DNA from: Sclerurus mexicanus
Lineage: Eukaryota > Chordata > Aves > Passeriformes > Furnariidae
Reading direction: 5' to 3'
Length of the DNA stretch: 64,000 nt
Assembly: GCA_013396755.1 (NCBI GenBank)
Contig: VWZF01004740.1
Span: forward strand, 1,276,462 to 1,340,461
Positions 37,292-49,900 of the stretch are shown in pieces. A program made the translations under genes and the position numbers. A model generated the notes under the pieces. It made no database searches and was not told the origin of the DNA. It worked only from the letters and a program-made list of their open reading frames with translations. Numbering within the stretch: position 1 is the stretch's first letter; each line of letters begins with the position of its first letter.

Positions 37292-37386
37292 TCATAGAAT
37301 CACAGAATCGTTTGTGTTGAAAGGGACCTGAAAGGCCATGTAGTTCCAACCTCCCTGCCAGGGGCAGGGACATCTTCTACTAGACC
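37292..37386 (-). mobile_element. CR1 LINE 3' end, - orientation
   Basis: It begins 'catagaatcacagaatcgtt' and continues 'gttgaaagggacctgaaagg' and 'aggggcagggacatcttcta'. It is a short antisense CR1 tail abutting the older element. Confidence 0.92.
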
Positions 37387-38266
37387 TTGTGTTATTCCAT
37401 CTCAAATATCTCAGTCATGGGGCCTGAGGGAGCCAAGGGCTCTGCATAGACAGTGATCTGGCTGAGACAAGCTGTGCTGACCATGGCAGACAAAGGTACA
37501 GCATGTTTCCTTCTGCCTATGCCTCTGAGTACAGCAGCTCCTGGGCAAAAGCTGGGTGATGGGGAGCTGCAGGGTGGTGTGTGTGTGGCGAGGACCCAAA
37601 GAGGCAGGGTTAATATCATACCAGTCCACTGATATTCAGCTCTGTGCCTGTTGCTCAGTGCCTAACTCAGGTGTTTTTGGAGTGCCTTTGGTGATGTTTC
37701 CTCCAGGGAGAGCCCACAGGATCCTGTGCCTGTGTTTCAGGATCTCCCTGTGGCCAGTGGGATGTGCAGTGCTCCTGCAGCAACAGACATGGGGATGGTT
37801 TCTAGAACAGCATTTCCAAAAATGGGTTCACATCAGCTTGCAAATCCCAGACTGTGCTAGGGCTTCCCGTGTGGCATGCAGGCTCAGTCCCCTTGCTCTG
37901 TTGCTTTCCTGCTGCCTGAAAGGGCTGCAGCTCTCTAATATTCTTGTCCACATTGTGGTTTTCACACAGATTGGCATCCCAGCCAAAATTTCTGGAGCTG
38001 ATTGCAGCCCTCCCCTCTGAGGAGTGATCACTTCTCCCCTTGGTCTCACAGGCTGTGGAGTCACAACCTGTTGCACTTGAGGGCTCCTCAGCTTCTGGAA
38101 GGAGCTCCAGAAGGTCAGAGAGTGATTTGGAAAGTCCGGTGTTTTGTAGGAGCCAGCTGAAAGGGTATTTCACAGGGCAGCGTTTGAGGTGAATGAGGTT
38201 TATGTAAGTGGGGGACAGATGAGAGCTACATGGAGGCTGCAGCAGTGCCCGGAGGTGCTGTCCTGC

Positions 38267-38308
38267 TTCCCTGTGCCCTGACTCACCTTCCCTGTGCCCT
38301 GACTCACC
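38267..38308. repeat. Perfect tandem duplication, 21-bp unit
   Basis: The first copy occupies 38267-38287 and the second 38288-38308, with unit core 'ccctgtgccctgactcacc'. There are no mismatches between the copies, so the duplication is recent. Confidence 0.92.
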
Positions 38309-39251
38309 TTCCCTGCTCTGCTGGCTCAGGTGCTGATAATGCATCAGCACCACCAAGCTCTCCCATCCTCCTCTTCGCCCTTGCTTTGCTCGGTGAGGGC
38401 ACTCCAAGCTCAGGTTGAAGGACTTCCATGGTCCTGCTCCCAGCTGCTTCCTGCCAGCCATGCCCAACTCCCATGCAGGGGGTTCTGAAGATGTAGATAA
38501 GTATTTCCTAAGAGCATGGAGTTTGCTTTATTAGTGATCAGCACAGCTTTTCAGGGACAAAACATGGATTTAGAGCTTAATCTCTGGCTCCTGCTGTGTT
38601 GCAAGCACTCTCTAAAACGTTTGTGGACACCAAGGCCATTTTGGAGTTTCAAAGTTAAACAATCCCTCTCTTCCCTCCATGTAAACACCAGGAGGATTAG
38701 AGAATCAAAGCCTCAGTTGTGAATATATTCTGGTTCTCAGGTGCCTTCCTGCCTTGAACCTGCTTGTGTGGCAGGACTCCAAATCTTCCGAGCTTATTTC
38801 CTGTGCCCAGGGCTAGAGCTGGTCAGGGAAATTCAAAACAATCGCAACCCTCCTGATGCACAAATATGTCGCAAACCAAAGGGGCACTGAATTTTAGCAT
38901 AAATAAATATTAATTTGGTTTTTGAAGCTTTTCGTTTGTTTGCCATCTGTGATTCTTCTGATTAAAAAATCATCCTGTCATCCAATCCAAGACAGGAAAG
39001 GTCTATCTGGGGTTTAGCTGGCTCACCCTGTGGCACAGAGATCACTTTGCAGACAGATGAACCCGATGGTTAATTTGTGCCTGACAGGCTGAAAATGGCT
39101 CATCAGAAGTACCAGGCAAAGAGCTAAAAATTTGTCAGGGAGAATTCAACTAACACAGTCAGATCAGCAAAGCCCTTGCTTTGCATTACACTTTCCTGGC
39201 CTTGCCTGAAGTTCTGGAAATATCCTCCAAATGTAGTAATATGATGTTGGG

Positions 39252-39253
<2 letters not shown>

Positions 39254-39282
<29 letters not shown>
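39254..39282. repeat. (GA)n microsatellite
   Basis: There are about 14 uninterrupted GA units. On the minus strand this yields an artefactual Ser-Leu repeat in open frames. Confidence 0.97.
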
Positions 39283-39288
<6 letters not shown>

Positions 39289-42200
39289 CACAAAAGGTAA
39301 CCAGCAAAGTAAATGTGCAAGGAAAAAAAAAAGCAGTGGACAAAAGGCTTTGCTTTGCCAGCAGTCAAACCATTCAGGCAGCCACAATAGCTGCTCCTTC
39401 TCCATCCTGTGCACCCCAGCCCCGTGTATTTGTGGTTATTATCTCGCCTGGACCAGATTGGTGTTGACAAACAAAAACACACGTAGCTTTCATTTTCCAT
39501 GTGTGCATGGGCAAAGGGAAGCAGTCACCTGCCCCTTGGTGCCTGCTTTTTCACTGTCCTTGCTCTGCTTTATTCCCTCTGAGCCACAGCACGGAACAAA
39601 GACCTGAATTATGGCAGAAGATGAATTAAGTATTTGAAAAAACTATTAGAACAATTAGGTGGTGAGGCACAGTGCAAGGGGAGAGCTGAGGGGTCACTGC
39701 TTCAAGGGCTGGAGTGCTCTGAGTTTTGGGAAGGTTTGGCTGGTGGTGGAGCTGGTCCTCTGGAGAGGAAGCAGGAGAGAAATGCAGGGAAGCCAGGAGT
39801 AGTGTCAGCTGCTGCCATCAGCTGTCCTGTGACTGGCTGCCTAGATAAGGCAACCTGACAGCAAAGGCTTTTTTGGTTCCACTTTTCCATCCTTTGCTGG
39901 TGTGGGAAGCAATTCCCAGCCGTGCCAAGGGAGAGGGGAGAGAGAGAGCCTGGGAAAGCAAATAGACAGCAGGACAAGGATAACTCATTAGAGATGACTT
40001 GCTGAAGCATGGACGGTCCTGGAAAGGAAGGAACGGTCCATATACCTTTCCGTAGCATCTCCTCTGGGCAGTTACGAGAAGATGGGGCAAGGGGTGCAGT
40101 GAGAACGTGTTTTTACCTACTGTGGCTGCTTCTAAAGTGTGCTGTTACTGTGCAGGTCTCCTGCCATTTTTACTCAGGAAGAAAATTTCTGAGAAGGGCA
40201 GTGGTTGGTGAGAGCAGCTCTGTGCTCCTCGGTGCTGAGGGCACATGCTGAAGATAAGGATTATTTCTTCCATTACTCGGCTGGGGAGCTGAGCACCGAG
40301 AAATCCCCCGCAGGCTCCAATCAAGACAGTTCAGAGCTGCAAACGGCCCTAGACCATGACATTTCTCAATGGAAAATGCTTCTTTTCATGATGGGATGAG
40401 AGTCTGGAAATCCCTAGGGCACCTGGATGGCGAGCAATAGCAGCGTGGACAGGGGAACAGAAACAGAGACCCACAGAGTCAAGTTGCTGCCACTAATTTA
40501 ATGTTTGTTAGATGTGATGGGAAGTTTGGTGGTCCATAGGTTTCCCTTCTGTGCTACTGTTCTCAGAGCACTCTATTAATTTTTTAGCCCAGGCATGGAG
40601 GACATCTTTTACTTCCCCAAAATCAGACTTAGTGTCAATGTAAAATGAGATCATTACTCTCTTGCTGGCAGAGTAGTGTGAAACAATGGTGATATGAAAA
40701 ATAGTAATCTGTAGAAAACAAAGGCCTGGTCTCTCTTGGCAGGTGTTATTTATTTTTTCTAGCAGAGGGAGCAAGAAACTGCAGCTGGAATCTCCCGTTG
40801 GCTTCCCAAGATACTACTGTGACATTTTAATGATCTAATTCCCCTCAAAGGTGGCATTTTCACTTGTTCCCCTGACCTAGCACTGTATATTCGCTGTGAA
40901 ACAAACTATCTGCTATCAGCCCTGACATCTCAGGCTCACAGACAAAAAAAAGTAAGTCTGTGATACCAATGCAATGAATGGACTCTTCACCCTGTTGAAC
41001 TTTACCGGGGTGTAACTGGGCACTGTCACCACAGGCTCTTTGGGAGCACATCAGTGCCATTCCCCTTGGCAGAGGCTGTGACTCAGGGTGCACCTGTGTG
41101 TGGTTCCTGGCCCATTAACACTCTCCTCCTGCATGAGTGAAGATGATGTTCACGCTCTCAGACCCTTTCTCCGCTGTGGTGGCAGCTCTTCCCTGTTTGG
41201 AGGAGTCACACCAGGCTGAAGTGTTGTTTGTTGCTTGGATGAGGAGACCTGCAGAGGATGTGACTTTCAGGATGTCCTGCCCCACAGCCAGGCTCTCCTT
41301 TCCACTCTCTCAAGATAAACTAGTTCATGCTGGTGTAAAATGCGTGCAATGAATAACACAAGCACAGCAAAATAGTTTATGTAAAGCACTGATGTGGGAG
41401 AAGTTTCATAAGAGGTTTCATACCTCAAAAAGGCCTTTTGTCAAAAATAGAAGCATTTTCTGTAAGGAAAAAAAAAAATCAAGTTTCTTGCACAGCCTTA
41501 CTGTCGTGCTAGCGCTGTTCCTAGCTGCCATGGAGACCTTCTTTTTTCCCAGAGTGAGAGATGCTGCTAGAGTCCTTTTCTGAGCAGGACAGAGAGCAAA
41601 GACAGCCCTTCTGGGAGTGACTGGGCTGGAGACTCCAGCTTCCACCATTGGAGCAACTGGGCCCATGGCAAAAGCCCATTGGGGACTGAGCTCTTTGCCT
41701 GAGCCATCTCAATGTGGGACAAAAAGGGGCTGCTGAGTGATCCAGGAAACAGCCTGAGGATGGGCGAGCTGTCAACATGACCTGTGAGGGAGCAGAGAGG
41801 GGGGAAACTGCCTGGGAAATGGTGTGCACGGAAACATCCACCTCTGCCATGAGCCTGGGTCAATCCAGTGCAGCTCAGTGCTGCTAAACCTGCAGGTGAA
41901 CACTGACATCCAGCCCCAGCATTCTGTTTGCTTCCTCTGGGAAAGAAACAGGGATACAGCAAAACCCCAAAGAGGCAAGAAACTCCTGCTTCAGAGGGGC
42001 AGGGAGGCTACAAGGATGGGAAGAATCCAGGCAGAGAAACCAGGCCATGGAAGTCAATGCAAATGACTTTGATCACAGAGTTTCGAGCCCGTTTGCTCTG
42101 TAGGAAGCACGGCTGTCAGCGGGGATAGGCAGTGAGAGGGGTGGGATCTCACAGCTTGCGAGATGAAATGAAGAATGTGGCAGATGCTTTTTTCTAGCTT

Positions 42201-42715
42201 CAGTGGGCCCTTAACATTGCTTTAATGGTCCAAAGTGGGAATGGTTCCAACCCCCAGCCCCGCACCCCAACTTCTCTGTCAATCTAAGTGGCAGCATGAT
42301 GGGCAGTGTGGGTATCGCTCCTGCATGGTGGGGGGGCCAGGGAGTGATGGACACCAGATGGGATTGGTGATGGAGAGGCAGGTTGGCCCCAGTGAAGCAC
42401 CTGTTCCTGGGGCACAGGTAGGTTTGGTGCACTGGAGACCCTGGGAATGCTCTTGGAGCTGCCCAGCGAAGCAGCAGAGCCTCTCCATGAGCAATAGCCA
42501 GCAGCACAGGAAAGGAGAGTGCTACCTACACGCGGGCTCTGCGCAGCGCCCTGGGGAGCGCTCGGATGAGGAAAAGCTCCAGTTATGTCAGTCATCATTT
42601 CTAGGCATTTTTAAAAAGAAATCCCTTTGGGGCAGAGGCTCTGTTTTCATTCAGAGCTGCACATGATGGGACGTGTGCCTTTGCTCTAGTTTCTGAGTGC
42701 CACTGTTGTCATAGG

Positions 42716-42736
42716 TTAATTATCATTAGTAATTAA
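42716..42736. promoter_or_regulatory. Inverted pair of homeodomain-type sites (TTAATTA...TAATTAA)
   Basis: TTAATTA (42716-42722) and its reverse complement TAATTAA (42730-42736) flank a 7-bp spacer that itself contains ATTA. It is a palindromic arrangement typical of paired/homeodomain dimer sites. Function is unknown. Confidence 0.35.
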
Positions 42737-43154
42737 TCGTCACCACTCAGAGAAAGGCTTTTCCCAGCTGGTCAGAAGTCACATGGAGCATCAGCAGCTT
42801 TTTTTCTCTCCTGCAAACATAGACCCAGTTTGACTCAGAGCCTCCTCTGGCCCAGGTAACTGCGTCAGAGCCTCACAGACCCTTGGAAGGTAGTTGTGAG
42901 GAGTCCTGCCTGATGGCTTTATTTTTTTAATATAATCTAAATACAGATAGCTAAAATCCATGAGAAGCACTGCCCAGGCTCTCCTAAACTAAGTCTTGCT
43001 GACTTTTTCCTTCTTTTAATAAGTTTGTGGTGCAGTGAAACAGACGAAAAAAAGAAATAAATCTGGTGATGCATCCATGGGCAACGCACCAGTTTTCAAA
43101 GATGTAGCTGAAAAAACCATAATAACTGTAGATACTGCTTTTACTATAGTCGAA

Positions 43155-43188
43155 AAATAAAATAAAAAAAAAATTAAAAAAATAAAGC
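43155..43188. repeat. A-rich low-complexity run
   Basis: This is poly-A broken only by T residues (aaaaataaaat... type). It is not clearly the tail of a retroelement, because no recognisable body lies upstream. Confidence 0.9.
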
Positions 43189-44078
43189 AAAGAGAAGGAA
43201 GGTGGCATCAGGATGCCTCTGCTAAGGCCAACCCAGAGAAGGACAGAGCCCAGGAGACTCACTGCCCTCATTGTCACAAAGCCATGGGTACAGCCATGAG
43301 CCATCTCTCCTGGCAGAGACACGACAGAAGTGCTGCCACTTCCAGCATCAGCCCCTCCACAGCACTCCGGGGTTGATTTATTTTTTCCCTCGCAGATCCA
43401 GCCGCCAAGATCCTAAAACGGGTCAGGCATATGGGATCATGGCATGAGCAAACTCGTCTGGCTCAAGCTCAAATTTATAAGGAACTCAGTTGCCTTTTTA
43501 TCTTTTCTTTTTTTTCCCCTCTCCCCTACTCCAACCAAATCCCAAACATAAATTATGGGAACCAGGCGCTTCCTGGTGCCTGCAGCTGCTCAGCAAAATT
43601 GACTTTTCTGTCAGCGCTGCCGCTCGGAGCGCAAACCTGGCAGCTGAGCACCGGACCCAGTTGGAGCCCTGCTTTCCCATTCAACAAAAGTTCAGCCAAC
43701 TCGGAGCATTTCAGACTCAGCGAATTATTTTCTGACAAAAACGTGGGTTTATTGGGAAATTTCCGGCTGGCTCTAATTGGGACAGCTGTTAAGGCGGCAG
43801 TTTTCACAAGAACTAAGAGTTGCTTTCAGATGAGTACAGCTCTTAAAACGGCTGCTGCTTTGATAGCTGCTCGTTTCCTTTCTTGTCTGATTATTGAGCT
43901 TAGTATCTCCCTGCAAGCTTAAAAAAATCCACTTTGCCTGCCTCATCTTTCTCTTCTCTTTACCCAATATTATCTCCTGCCCCTCCTCCTCCTTCAAGGA
44001 GATTCTGTCAGTTTGAATTTGACCCTAAATCTGAGCTTTGCAAAAATTAACGTGTATAGCATTTCAGATTAAGGGAAT

Positions 44079-44107
44079 CTCTCTCTCTCTCTCTTTTTTT
44101 TTTTTTT
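44079..44107. repeat. (CT)n-Tn polypyrimidine tract
   Basis: About seven CT units run into about 14 Ts and then AG. It looks like a strong branch/acceptor tract, but no exon follows. Confidence 0.92.
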
Positions 44108-46968
44108 AGCCCTCCCCCAGGGTTCACAAACACTGTTGAAAAGTCAAAGCAAACATTTGCCTTGTTGCTTTAACATGGGAGATCCTGCCAAGAAAATTAA
44201 CAGGGCCTATCTCCACAAAGGGAAAAAACTCATCTCATCCTGATAGTGGCACTGAGAAATGTGCAGCTTGCTGGCTTTCTGTAATGACTTTTTTAATTTG
44301 TTTTTCCTTCCTAATCCCACATACATTTTTGCCATTTAGCAAGGAGGTTGAATAAAGCACATGAAGGCTCCTAAACAGATAATTCAGTCCCGGAGTCTAT
44401 GAGCTGGAAATTTTATGTCTTTAGGGAGCTGGAAGGGCTGACAAAAGCCCTTGATAAAACAATATTATGAGTCTTACTCTGATCTGCTGAGAATTCCCAC
44501 CAAACCCACCTTGCTCCCCACATGGTGGTGAGAAGACCTGGTATGTCCTGCAGGATACATGGCAGATAAGGAAATTGCTCTGGAGCAAAGTGAGGGATGG
44601 ATTAAATTTGGTTCATATTTAGTTCATATTTCATCAAATCTTTCATTTTTAAAAAAAGATATGGCTTTCCAGTGAAACAGGAAAACCGAAAAAAATTCAT
44701 CTTGTCATCTCAGTATATTGTTCAAACCTAAACACTGTTTCTTTTTCTACCCTTTTATTTAAAGAAAGTCAGGTTTTAAATGAACACTGGTGTGCTGAAG
44801 TGGAAAACCCTGAAACATTTAATTTAGAACATGGATCAATGAAATATTTTGGCATTCTTAAGCAAAACATTTTATTTCAAAACAGGTTGAAAAAAATGCT
44901 CTGATTGCAGCTGTTTTTTTCTTGGATTGTGATTTTGTTTGTTTTTCCTCTCATTTAAGCTAATTGCCAAATTCGGCCTATATTTGCCAATTATTTTGAT
45001 GCCTCAGGACTGTGTTGTGCACCAGATTTGCAGTTCATTTCAAATGAAAAATCTTTGACTGCAAATCATGTGTACACAAGGAGCTAATGAGAGCTCCCTG
45101 ACTTTTTGGTCCTGATGTGCAGTTTTCTGCAGGTTGTGCTGGGAACGGCTGCCCGACAGCAGTGCATCCCATCAATCCCTATGGGCAGAGCCCCGTGGAG
45201 AGCAGTTTTGCTCCTGTTCTTAAACTGACTGATCAAAAAACGTGCGATGCCAGTGCTGCCCCTCTGGGCTCTGCGCTGGTGCCTCTGCTGCTGCACCGGC
45301 CCCTTCTCACCAGGAACGGTCCCCAGGCCCTTCTGCAGGACCTATGGAATACGTACAGTGCCTTGCACCCAGCTGCCAACAGCAGCCTTCCCCCTGGGTG
45401 GCAGAGGGAAGAAATTTAAATAAAGAGGAGCGAAGTTTATATTTAGAGCTGGAGGTTGCTCCTTCATCAGATTACGCCAGTTTTAAGTAGGTCAGGCGGG
45501 AGACCCAAGATATCCAAGTCCCCTTCAAAGGCATCCGTCCGTCGCTTATTATTCCAGGCATTTCCCTTTCACTCTGCCTTCCCTTCACAGCCCTGGTCCT
45601 TTGTTGCTGCTTATGGGTTGTGCTGGCTCTTGCTGTCCTTCCCAACGTTGATCCTTTCATTGCCTTTCCCACTCCTCATTCCTCCCGGCTCCGGTACAGC
45701 CCCAGGGACAGCAATGGCCTCAGCTGTGTCATTAAGCCAAGTGGTGCTTAAGGCCACCGTTTTGGGGTGCAGCCCAGCTGGAGGCCAGAGGGGAGGCTGC
45801 TTGTGTGGGATGCTCCTCACAGCACCACGTGTCCCCACATCTGGGGTTTTAACCTGAGCACACAGGGTTTGAGGTGAAAGCAAGCAACGATAGCAACGAA
45901 AACACCCAAAATGCAAAAGAATTCCCCAAACCTCCTTGTTTAACCCTTCTATTCTAGGAAATCAATTGCCTGCCCTGATCAGGCTCAGAGCACCTGCCGG
46001 CTCTCTCCAGCAGCACTGACATCCAGGCACCTGTTCCAGCCAGTTTCCCCTGTAATCAATTCAAATAATAAAGGCTCTGGACAAATCCAGGGCCCTTCCT
46101 GCACATTCCCGGGCTGCCTCACAAACAAATGCACAGCAAGAAGAACAGCTCATGGGGTCTTATAACAGAGCTCAGGAATGCAGCAGGCCTGTCACCTTCA
46201 TTACCCAGAAAGACTTAAATCCCCTCTCCTTCAGCCTGGGCAGGTCTGACAGGGGCAAGGGGAGCTCCATGGAGCAGACCCTGAGGCTGGTCCTCCAGCA
46301 AACACTTCAGTATGCATTAAGTTGTGTTTTCCCAGCTGACTGGGGTTATTTGAGTGCTCGTGATCATGGACTTTGCAGGGTGGCAGCAGGGAACTCACAC
46401 CTGGGAGGAGCAGGGCTTGGCTGATGCTGGGCAGGTCAGCAGTGCCCCATGTCACACGTCCCAGCCTCCCAGTGGGTCCAGCACAGGCTGCACTGGGGCC
46501 AGAGATGCTCCAGACCCTCCTGTTGGCTACACTGACACATTCACGTGCCAAAATCACCTTAAAGTAAGCCCCACTTGTTTTTATTGAGCTATTTCCTTCG
46601 CTCATTCCCAGTCTATTATGTTTTTCAACTCTCAGTGGAATTTTGGTTTTTGTTTTTTTTTAAACTCAAGGCCTCCTTCAAGCTGATCACAAGGGAATGC
46701 TGAGTGCTTGTTTTTTTAATATTCTGACAGGTGCTATTTTGCTATTTGCTTGTGATGATTCAGGACATTTGCATCTCTTTGTCCTTAATTAAAAAGCACT
46801 TCACCCTTGCTGCAGGGGTATGGCAGATTTCTCTTGATCTATTCATTTTGGGGGACTTTTAATCAACATATCCACTCTATAGGTGCGGGTGCATGTCTGA
46901 GAGGGGGGTGAAGCTTAGTGCAGTGTGGAGAGCTGTGTGGGTGTAATTATGGCTTGCTCTTCTTTTTT

Positions 46969-46977
46969 NNNNNNNNN
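46969..46977. other. Assembly gap or ambiguous bases (9 N)
   Basis: Nine Ns follow a T run, which is a typical homopolymer-associated assembly ambiguity. The true length is unknown. Confidence 0.98.
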
Positions 46978-49900
46978 TTAATTTGACTGCAGTTGAAAGA
47001 CATTTTCTAACAGCCTCCTAGAAGACAGGAGTCCCCTGTCCACCAAACACATGGGCAATGACAAAGGCAAAATTTGCTGCAAAGCCTGGAGCTGGCAGAG
47101 CTGCCCGGGAAGTCAATGTTCTGCCTCCCTGCCGCAGGATCTAGCCCGGAGCCTGAAGACACACTGTCCCCCAGCTCACAGGACCCTCATTAGATCCCAC
47201 CCTGTTTGCACAGAAATGATCTGGCTCAGCTTATCTGCATCTCTGCACTGTAACCCTTTCTGCAAACGCCCAGGGCTGGGCACATCCCTCTGCAGAGCGT
47301 GAGACAGAGGGGTGTGTGTGTGCCCAGTGTGCTGCACTGGGCTGCATTTGGAGCATGCCATGGATGATCCGTGGTCTCCTCTGCAGACACACATTTTTTG
47401 CAAGGTGCAAGGGCAGCACCTTTCCCAGCAGGGCCTTTTTTAATGGCAGCGTGTCTTCCCTTGGGCTGTCAGGGAGGCTAAAATTACCTGTGAGCCAAGG
47501 AAGGGATTCAGCAGCAGCTCAGCCAGCAGTGACAAGTCCACAGTCTGGAAGCAGCTTCCATTGCAGGAACCTCCCAGGCCTCAGGGGAAGATATAAGGAG
47601 AGGGGAGATCCCTCCATGGATGCCCATTGTCTGAGAATGAGAAGGTGCTGGCATGGAACTGTCTGCAGGATGCTGCAAGGCAATGGGATGCAGAGGGGTG
47701 AGGCAGACCCAGACAGGGTAGCGGGAGCAAGGTGCTGTGCTGCCCTGACTCCTTGTCTGGAGAGCCTGAAATGATTGGCAGCAAACTCCCTGCTTGGACT
47801 AGGCAACTCCTTCCCGAGGCAATTCCTTCCATTTCCCCAGCAGAGATAATTTTTTGCAGGTCTTTCCACCTGGCTGGATCCCTCTCACAGGCAGGGCAGT
47901 GGGAAGGGACTGCAGACTCGCCTGGGGTTTCTCACCCAGGGAAAACCATCCAGCCCCTCATGTGCTGCTGCTCTATCTTGTCCCCAGCCCCATGGGGAAG
48001 TGGGAATTGGGCTTTGCCTTGGGGATCTGAGCCTGCCAGGCAGCAGTGATCCCAAGGATGGGGTCCCAGAGGAAGGGATCAAGCACTGGGTGCTGACATC
48101 CTATAACTGCTTTCGAATATTCCAGCCTTAACTCTTCTGTCTCCTCCCACGAAATACCAGACTGCAAAACAACTCCAGCAAGGCTCAGTGTTTATCTGTT
48201 CTGCTTTTCCAGGCTGAAGAGCGCAGGCTCGCGGGAACCTTTGAAGATTATTTCTCTTCAGTTTTCTGAAGAGACTTCAGCTTCCTCTTGAATCTTTTTA
48301 TTTTGCCTCTTTTCAATGCATCGGCCCGATTTCTCCAAGACTTAACGGCAATGAACAAGATTAAGATTGGAGCTTAGAAAGTATTAGGAGAAGATCTCTC
48401 ATTCCTGACGTGCTGGCAATTACCAGATCCTAGTCCCAGCATCTCTCTTTTGGAGAGGCACTACGTGTGCAGGCGTTTCTGCTCTGATGACTTTGGGAGC
48501 GCAGAGCTGGAGGGCACCAAGCTCAAAAGCCACAGCTCACAGTGTCTGCTCCTTTGTACTTCAGCTGCCACTGATTGCTTTCGGCAGCCAGAGGGGCTGG
48601 GATGGAGGGGGAGAAAGCCAGAGGAAAAGTGGGTGCTGACACAGTGGCACTGGCTGTATTGGCTGCGTGGGGTCTGGATTTCCACAGGATGAGGTGTGAG
48701 GACTATTAGGTTAGAAAGGAAAATCCCCAAGCAGGGGTACTTGAGTGGGGCTCAACATGCCTGGCAGCCACAGCAGCACAGCCTGGGCTCGTGTTAAGCA
48801 CTGGGTTGATCTAGGTCAGTGTTTCACGGGAGATCCTAGAGCTGAGGAAGAGAGCAGTGCTGGCATTTCTCCATGTGCTCCTGTGAGCACAGGCTGAGGA
48901 GAATCATGGACTCACCACAGCAAGGGTGCGGAGGAGGTGGAAAGGGTGCAAGTGGCAGTGCCAGCAGTGGAGAGCAGCTGGATGGGGTCTGGACTGGGAG
49001 AGCAGCTCTGCTCTGCCATGGACTTGAGGAGGAAGAGAAATAACACCCTTCAGGTATGACCATGGGGGGCTCTCAGGGCTGCTGTGGGGGTCAGCTGTGC
49101 TCCTGTGTCCCACCTGGGCCAAGAGGACATGGAAGGCAAGGCAGTGCCATTGCTTCTCCCATGTGGAAATGAATAATAGCAGCACATCAGATGCTCTCAT
49201 ACCCCTGCATGAATGATGCTTTGTGTTAGAGGTGGAAGAGGGTCTGCCAAGTTGCTCCAGGGAAGAAGCAGGTGCTGCCCCTGCCCTAAGCAGGCATGTT
49301 CGGGGGAGCCCACACACTGGACAGGCAAAGAGCACCAAGGTGTGTCAAGCCTGTTCTCAGCTGGTCACCTCCCTGGTGAGCTCTTGCTGATGCAGTCCTG
49401 TTGGAGTGGCACCATGGGCTGTAGCACCACAGTCCCAAGCACTGTTTCCCTAAAAAACACAACAAAAACAAGCCCCTCTGAAATGTGTCCCTTGAGTCCA
49501 GGCACTTGAGAGAGAAGGGCATTTCCCAGGGGAGACACTGGCTCTTCACAAGGGAGGAAATTAAACAGGCCTTGAAAATGTCTAATAGCTTCCAAGAAGT
49601 AAAGAGGCTCCAGAAAATGGGCTTGCTGCAGGCATCCCTCCCAGAGCATCAGAGAGAGTCCCATGACAGAGAGCCAGAAATACAGCTTGTGTGACCCCAG
49701 CTCAGGTGGTACCTGCAACAGGAGGGACTGTGCTCTGCCTCAGCTCTGAGAGGAAAGCTTCTGTCACTGTTTTCTTCACTTGTCAACCACCCTGCGTTAT
49801 CCTCGGGCTGACAAAATGTCAAACTGCCAAGCGAACTGCAGAGCTGGGGCGAGAGGGAAAGCAGAGTGCAGGGCTCGGATCAGCTGCTGGAGATGATTGT

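Larger units (their letters stand above)
37387..46968. other. Intergenic region, no gene recognised
   Basis: This stretch holds microsatellites and short duplications (annotated separately) and several AT-rich blocks. Open frames of 100-220 codons occur on both strands, for example 37802-38467 on the minus strand and 43431-43922 on the plus strand. None shows a recognisable domain or matched splice sites. A 7-bp inverted repeat of homeodomain-type sites lies at 42716-42736. Confidence 0.55.

Noticed and set aside
37802..38467. 221-codon minus-strand open frame
   Set aside because: It includes the tandem 21-bp duplication, which inflates length, and has no recognisable protein features.
39124..39500. 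Minus-strand frames with a Ser-Leu repeat
   Set aside because: The repeat is a translation of the (GA)n microsatellite and not a membrane protein.
43841..43922. Hydrophobic 'MSTALKTAAALIAARFLSCL' peptide considered as the missing GABRG4 signal peptide
   Set aside because: The frame ends in a stop with no acceptable splice donor in the required phase before it, and it lies 16 kb from exon 2.
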